From positions 64,146,001-64,210,000 of the forward strand of contig CP136891.1 of assembly GCA_034359265.1 (NCBI GenBank): DNA of 64,000 bases. The letters run 5' to 3'. Shown in pieces: positions 55,746-64,000 of the stretch. Source of the DNA: Canna indica. Its lineage: Eukaryota > Streptophyta > Magnoliopsida > Zingiberales > Cannaceae. The translations under genes and the position numbers were made by a program. Numbering within the stretch: the stretch's first letter is position 1; every line of letters starts with the position of its first letter. The notes beneath the pieces are model-generated. The model was not told the origin of the DNA. It made no database searches and saw only the letters and a list, made by a program, of their open reading frames with translations.

Positions 55746-56577
55746 TTTGATGCAATGACAACATTAATTTTCAAAGCAGTTTACTATTATACTTCATCAA
55801 CAAGTGAAAGATTAAATCTTGAAAAAAAATTATTAGATATTGGTCATCATTACAAATTTATACTATCATTAGTAGTTAGAGTAAGAATTCTTTTCAGTTT
55901 TCAATATTGCACTTTTTTATCTACTCTCATTTTAAGCTAATTAAGTGAATATAGAGATGTAAGGAGAGGTGAGACTTGGGAGAATGGTAAAATTATTTAC
56001 ATGCAATTAAAGAGAGGGATTTAATTATGGAGGATGTTGAGGAGACGTGGACTTCATTAGTTACTCAATCATATTTAAATATAAAAATTAATTTAAATTC
56101 CAATTAAATTTAAATTGACAGTCACAATTACAACTAATATTAATGATATAATAATGCACAATAATTTAAGATTGTATTTAAAAATTCACAAAAATATGAA
56201 ATATTCAAAAAAATGCAAAGTTGAGCAAACACGGACTTCATTAATATAAAATCATATTTAAATATAAAAATTAATTTAAATTCTAAATAAATTTAAATTG
56301 ATAATTACGATTAAAGTTAATAATCATATAATAATGCACAATAATTAAATATATAAAAAGAGAAAAATATATTAAATCATATTTAAAATTATTGAAATTA
56401 AATAAATATGATAAAAAATCTAAAATTGTTATGTCAGTCAAACTTCATTTTGAATGTGTCAAGTGATATTTTTGAATATTGCTTATATATATATACTAGC
56501 TTATCGTGTTGTTCAATTGGAAAATATGAAGAAAAAAAAGATTTGATGTTACGTAAAAGTAATTTAAAAAGTACCAA

Positions 56578-57660
56578 TTAAATATTTATCCTCTTGCCGG
56601 CCAGTAAAATTTTTAAAATATTAGGTGAAGCAGAACGAATTATCAAAATAAAATGAAGAAAAAATAAAATGAAGAAAAAATAAAATTCAAAAATTAAGCA
56701 TGCATAATTAATAAAAATATACAGTAAGCATGCATAATAAAATGAAGAAAAAATAAAATTCAAAAATTAAGCATGCATAATTAATAAAAATATATAGTAA
56801 GCATGCATAATAAATTAAGAAGGTGCCTAAAAATGAGGGGAAAATACAATTTAAAAATTTAGCAGTCATAATTTATTGGATTTAAAAATTAAGCGGATAT
56901 AATTAATTCAAAATAAAATGAAGGGAAAATAAAATTTGAAAATTAAACATGTATAATTAATTGGATTCAAAATTTTGAAAATTAAGCAAATATAATTAAT
57001 TAATGGTTGTCCTATATAGTAAGCATGCATAACAAATTAAGAATGTGCTAAAATAAAATGAAGGGAAAATAAAATTTAAAAATTAAGCAAACCTAATTAA
57101 TTGAATTTGAAAATTTAGAAATTAAATAGACATAATTAATTATGAAAATAATTAATTATGAGAAATAAAGTTCAAAAATTAAGAAGACGTGATTAATTAG
57201 TTGGAAATTTGGAAATTAAGCAGACATAATTAATTATCAAAATAATTAATTATGAGAATGTAAATTTTGAAAATTAAGGTGCATGATTATTTGGATTCGA
57301 AAATTTGAAAATTTTAGCAAGCATAAGTAATTACATAAATAATTAATTATAGAAAAATAAAATTTGGATATTAAGTAGGCATAATTAATTGGATTCAAAA
57401 TTTAGAAATTAAACCCACATAATTAATTACCAAAATAAATAATTATGTGAAAATAAAATTTGAAAATCAAGGATACATAACCAATTGGATTCAAAAATTT
57501 AAAAATTAAGTGGGCATAATTAATTACCAAAATAAAATGAACAGAAAATCAAATATGAAAATTAAGCAGACATAATTAATTTTTAAAATAAAATAGAGGG
57601 GAAATAAAATTCAAAAATTAAGCAGACATAATTAATTGGATTAAGAAATATGAAACATTA
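56578..57660. repeat. Degenerate repeat array, AAATTAAGCAGACATAATTA family
   Basis: About twenty copies of a phrase like AAATTAAGCAGACATAATTA recur every 40-70 bases, alternating with AAAATGAAGGGAAAATAAAA and TTGGATTCAAAAATTTG. An early block (56640-56760) is duplicated almost perfectly at 56736-56810. No coding sequence is seen. Confidence 0.65.
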
Positions 57661-57980
57661 ATTAAAAAATCAAGGTTAGGGTTTTGTTTTCAAGGGCATT
57701 CCCATCTTTTCTATAGGTGTCTTCCGCCATCTCAAATGTGTCTCCAGAACTTATAATTAATCAATAATATTTTTCATGTTTACAATAATTAAACTGACTA
57801 TATACATTAATTAGAATTATTCATCAATCAATTAAGATTTTAATTAGGATCAATTTTAAAAATAAATAGATTAATTTAAAATTTGACTTTTAAATTAAGA
57901 TTACTTTAATATTTATTTAAGTTCTTAATTTTTATTCTATTTTTATTTATTTTTCGCGCAACGTGCGGGTGATATACTAG

Positions 57981-59150
57981 TTAAACAAAATGCATGGAAT
58001 GTTAGAACCGCGCGCCTCGCTGCATGCGATCGCATGATGTTTTTAAATTGTACGTGTTCCTTTTTCTTTGTCATTTTCTATTCAGTCAAGGGAGAGTTGC
58101 GTGCATGCACCGGTTTGTCTGCCAGTTGACTCAGTGAGCTGTAAACGAGTTTAGACAATGTAGAAACTCAGATCATCCGTCAGCCGACTCATTCAAATTC
58201 AACCTATTGGATCAGTGAGTTTAATATAAAAAAAATAAAAAGAAATTGATTGATGAGAAATCCATTAATTATTTCTAGAGGCAGTAGAAATGAGCATGAA
58301 ACAATAATTATGTGCTTGGTTCAAAAAATTCAACCCTATAAAATTATCTAATTTTGCCGAGCTGACATGATAACATTACGAGCTGAAACTAGCCCGTTTG
58401 ACCCGTTAAATATTAAAAAAATATTTAATTACTTGAAAAAACTTCCTTACACAACACATTCTAGCTTTCGTCAATCATATCTCTTGATCATCTTCCATTT
58501 TAAATTAACATGATTTCTTATTCTCGATTGAACTAGATATTAGAAAAAATAAAATATTGTCATATAACAACTTGTTACTTAATATTAACAACTTTATGAG
58601 CTCGCTTGCCGTGTCGGACGACCAGCAAAACTCTATGAGCAGTGCTTGGTCGTGAATTTTCGTCCCATGTTGTTAACGGGCTAGCCCATTTTGCCACCTT
58701 GATTATATATTTTCATGCAGACTTGTCAACAACTCAACATATTAAACTATCAATCAGTTTTTTAAATTCGCTAATCCAAATTAAAATCAAACCATAAATT
58801 CATAGTCTGAAATCAAAATTGAACCACAAATTTACCGTCTAAAATTAAATTTTAAGATTAGATTAATAGATTAATTATGATTGACCGGGTTCAATTGCCA
58901 ACTCTGCACTCAACTCGGATCAATCTGGGTCATGTTTTCTCTAATCCATGCCCTGAGTTGAGCTAGAGATTCACAATGGTCTCAAACGTTTTGGATTTGG
59001 TTAGGTCTGCTCCAAAACTGACAGCACCGCACCATGTATAACTACAGATAGTAGTAGGATCCATGAATCGGACGGTCCGAGAGTCACGCTAAGGCTAAGC
59101 GACCAATTTACTTGATTAGTCGGTCCAGATCAATTTGGTTTAACTCAGTT
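57981..59150. other. Intergenic region before eL43
   Basis: No gene is recognised. 58340-58700 carries GAGCTGACATGATAAC and GGGCTAGCCCATTTTGCCACC phrases that resemble an old hAT element arm. Confidence 0.35.
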
Positions 59151-59250
59151 CAATTAGGGTTCCAATATAAATTACAGAGGCGGAAGAAGAGGTCGGCTCT
59201 TTCGTTTTGGTTTATACGAAGCAAACACCAGGTCTCCTTCTTCCGGCACC
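59140..59250 (+). promoter_or_regulatory. eL43 promoter proximal region and 5' UTR
   Basis: TTAGGGTT at 59154-59161 is a telo-box-like motif typical of plant ribosomal protein promoters. AATATAAAT at 59164-59172 could be a TATA box. The leader before the ATG contains CTTTCG and TCTCCTTCTTCC pyrimidine stretches common in ribosomal protein mRNAs. Confidence 0.45.
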
Positions 59251-61372
<2,122 letters not shown>

Positions 61373-64000
61373 ACTGAAAGTTGAAGCATTGTAGCTGATC
61401 ACGTAGTCAGAATACAGAGAAGTGCAATTAATATTTAGCATTCTCAAGGCTTCTGAATTTTTAATGTTTGGTTTGTGGAAAGTTTCTCAGTTTTCATATT
61501 CGGTGAAACGAAAATATCCAAATTTTCTATTTTCCAAAATTTGTTTAGTATATAAAACTAAAACAAGTTTTGGTTGGAAAAAAGTGTCAGAACTTTTGTA
61601 ACTTAATTTCTGTTAAAAACTTTGAAAATATTTGGTATGATCCAAAAGTCACTATTTCTATTTCTCTTAGGATTATGATTGTCCATTTAATTTTTTTACT
61701 TACAAATAATAAAGCATTTAGTCATGGACTAATGTCAATTAATATAGTTTATTTTTAATTGGAGAGAAATTTTACACATCATTATTTTTTTCCTTCTATA
61801 ATTGGTTACTTATGAGTTTACAACACCCATTTATTAAACCTACCGACCAGACACTTCTCTTTCACAGTTGCTACAATGTACATAACCAACATTTGTTGAT
61901 GTGGCAAATTTATTTTTATTTTGACATGATTTGGCAGGAATCACACTTCAATTGGCCTCCATTCAGTCTTTTGCAGGAGCTTATTGTGCATCTTTAAGGG
62001 ATTAAATGCTTGCAAGCCATTTTTTTGCAGACTTTGAACATTTTTTTTCTTCCCAGCCCATGCTTTTTTTGCAGACTTTGAACATTTTTTCCTTCCCAGC
62101 CCATGCTTGTTGAGCTGACACAATCAAGGTAAGCTCAATAACTACTCACTCTTTTCGGATAGAATGAAGCAGAAGTGAATTTGATTTATTAGTTGTCATA
62201 CTTTAATTAATGTCTAAATTAACATGCTGAGGGCACACTCATTCGTAGTGTGTTCTAAGATTAAATCATTTTGCACTTCTAGCTCTTCATTTATTGTTTT
62301 TTTGTAATTCATTTTTAATTTTCTCTAATTCTTCGTGATTTAAATCATTTTCTCAATTTGTATGGTAATTCATTTTTATTTTTTATCTCATGCATTTTAA
62401 TTTTGTTAAAATATTTTTTTTTATGATAATCCAACAATTTTTACCTAAAGATTTTGCTTCAAATTGAGCTTGAAAATAGTGATATTACCATTTTCTCAAT
62501 TTCTACCTATAACAATTTTCATTTATCATTCTCATGTATTTTAATTATGCTAATATATCTTTTTACTATTCCATAGTTTTTGTTTAGGAATCGAGACTCT
62601 AAATTCAATTTCAAAATGTGCATCAAATTTCAACGGCTACTATTATTTCCAATTTTGCAATTAATTCATTTTCGATTTTCATTTTTTTTAACAAAGATAA
62701 AAAGTTACAATAAGTGACCAGACTAGGTTCAAACCGTAGATCTTTAGGCAACAATCAATATGTTGCCACTAATATTTCATCGAATTGAAATATATATATA
62801 TTTTTAATTTAATAATTGCATAATATAAATCCTTTAATTAATTTATAGATGATTTTGTTGAAATTAATAAGTAAATATATATTCATCATATAATTCATTT
62901 TTTTTTTTTTGACTCTTTTTAGAATGTAAAAGAAGGTAAAATTTCGTATATTTAAATTATTAATGCTAAAAAATAATGAATATTTGATTTTTGTTATTTT
63001 TATAATATTGATTTTAAATATTCAATATTTATATGCTCATCTTTTGTAGAAAAATGACATTTATTAGTTAGTAAATTGCAAAACTTAAAATGTAAGTGAA
63101 GTGCTAGAGCATTCCTACAATACCTATGTGGCTATTGTATAAATTCCTATTCTATGCCAAATCATGTGTGCTTTGTTAATAATATGTTACAAATATTATT
63201 ACTTGAAGGATATAGGGTGTGATCGATTGATGGTTATTTGCAATGGACGAGTTAATAAATATAATAATATATTCAATATATATATGACAAAAATGATATT
63301 TAGATTTCATGAAAATATAATTATAATAGTAAAATTTCACAGAAAGAATCATGTATGATGGTATTGTCATAGATTTTTTTTCCTATTTTTTAATGTCAAT
63401 ATTTGGATGTATAATTAAAAGTATTTTTAAACTTTTGTTCGAAAAATGATTACGAATCTTTGTATGTTTTCATTTTATCTATTACGAGAATATGTTATGT
63501 TCTAAAAATAATTATGTTTCATTGTGATGTTTGTGTGTGCGAGTTATATTTTTTGCAATACAAATCAAATACTAACATTTGTTTTTATAATATAACATAT
63601 ATTTGTGATAGATATAATAAAGATGTGCACAAAAATACATATTACTTTATAAATAAAAGTTTAAAAAATAATTTTAATTATACCTCCAAATTTTGACATT
63701 AGACAAAGAAAAAAATTATATGCAATGGTATTGCGGTACATGATTCTTAATGTGATTTTTTATTATTAAAATAATATTTCATGAGATCATAGATGTCATT
63801 TTTATTATGTATTCATGCAAAAATTGTTGGACTAAATTATTATATTTCTTAACTTGTATTTCGCTCGAAATTATCATCAATTGATTATCTAATGACTTCG
63901 AAAGAGTCATATATTGACCCAAGAACATACATGAGTCATTCGAGAGTTTTTATTTTTCAAATAATAATATTTGTAGCATATTATATACGACAGTGATATC
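61373..64000. other. eL43 3' region and AT-rich flank
   Basis: The 3' UTR starts with the four lost codons. Beyond about 61500 the sequence is AT-rich. It contains a 44-bp tandem duplication (62021-62106) and no recognisable gene. Open frames at 61570, 61812, 63164 and 63460 are low-complexity and not supported. Confidence 0.5.
62021..62106. repeat. 44-bp tandem duplication
   Basis: TTTTTTGCAGACTTTGAACA followed by a T-run and TTCCCAGCCCATGC occurs twice in direct succession, with only T-run length differing. Confidence 0.8.

Larger units (their letters stand above)
54447..57980 (+). mobile_element. Helitron candidate, non-autonomous, about 3.5 kb
   Basis: The right end CGCGCAACGTGCGGG...ATATACTAG (57980) has a small hairpin and a CTAG-type terminus, followed by T. 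The left end TCTATATATACTTAAAAGCC follows an A. Insertion between A and T, 5' TC and 3' CTRR are Helitron rules. There is no Rep/helicase frame; the interior is very AT-rich with tandem duplications. Exact left end is unsure because of the microsatellite. Confidence 0.5.

Overview
This window is nuclear DNA of a flowering plant. The evidence is spliced nuclear genes with GT/AG introns, plant-type retrotransposons in every state of decay, plant DNA transposons and an endogenous plant pararetrovirus. A GC-rich first exon followed by AT-rich later exons in one host gene, and abundant Sirevirus and Tekay-type elements, would fit a monocot, but the species cannot be told from the sequence.

Two host genes look alive. 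On the + strand at 33964-44653 is a four-exon gene for a PRA1-family (prenylated Rab acceptor, PRA1H-like) membrane protein of 246 residues. On the + strand at 59251-61372 is a five-exon gene for cytosolic ribosomal protein eL43 (RPL37a), which has lost its last four residues to a nonsense change. Two more host genes are relics: an RBP45/RBP47-like RNA-binding protein gene cut off by a gypsy LTR (11690-13929, - strand), and the last 38 codons of a PR-1/CAP protein (54267-54383).

Layout. 1-2790: + strand half of a Sirevirus-like copia. 2791-3045: short PBS/PPT fragment. 3046-7411: - strand, internally deleted Sirevirus with LTRs. 7412-11689: stacked decayed gypsy LTRs and an integrase remnant. 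11690-13929: RBP45/47 pseudogene. 14031-16950: hAT end, LINE tail, copia LTR. 16955-26495: degenerate Tekay-type gypsy whose 5' LTR region is expanded by nested LTR, CACTA, MITE and Harbinger-like insertions. 26496-27740: gypsy integrase scrap and hAT-like element. 28020-32307: rearranged L1 LINE. 32445-33735: MITE-like repeats just upstream of the PRA1H gene. 33964-45100: PRA1H gene, whose 9.8 kb second intron holds an RTE LINE and the pararetrovirus. 45215-47150: Tat/Ogre-like gypsy gag-protease plus 101-bp tandem repeats. 47594-51643: 26-bp satellite and a dead CACTA element. 51644-54244: Tork-like copia with a long open gag-protease-integrase frame. 54447-57980: Helitron candidate. 59100-61400: eL43. 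61400-64000: AT-rich flank.

The most notable structure is the badnavirus-like endogenous viral element at about 37.7-44.03 kb. It lies mostly antisense inside the PRA1H intron and carries coat protein, protease, reverse transcriptase and RNase H domains. Two small unrecognised frames and a TATA promoter follow. About 1.03 kb of the coat region is repeated in inverted orientation, so PRA1H pre-mRNA would contain a viral hairpin. Different frameshifts in the two arms show that the damage is at least partly post-insertion. The element is broken and is described only as a fossil.
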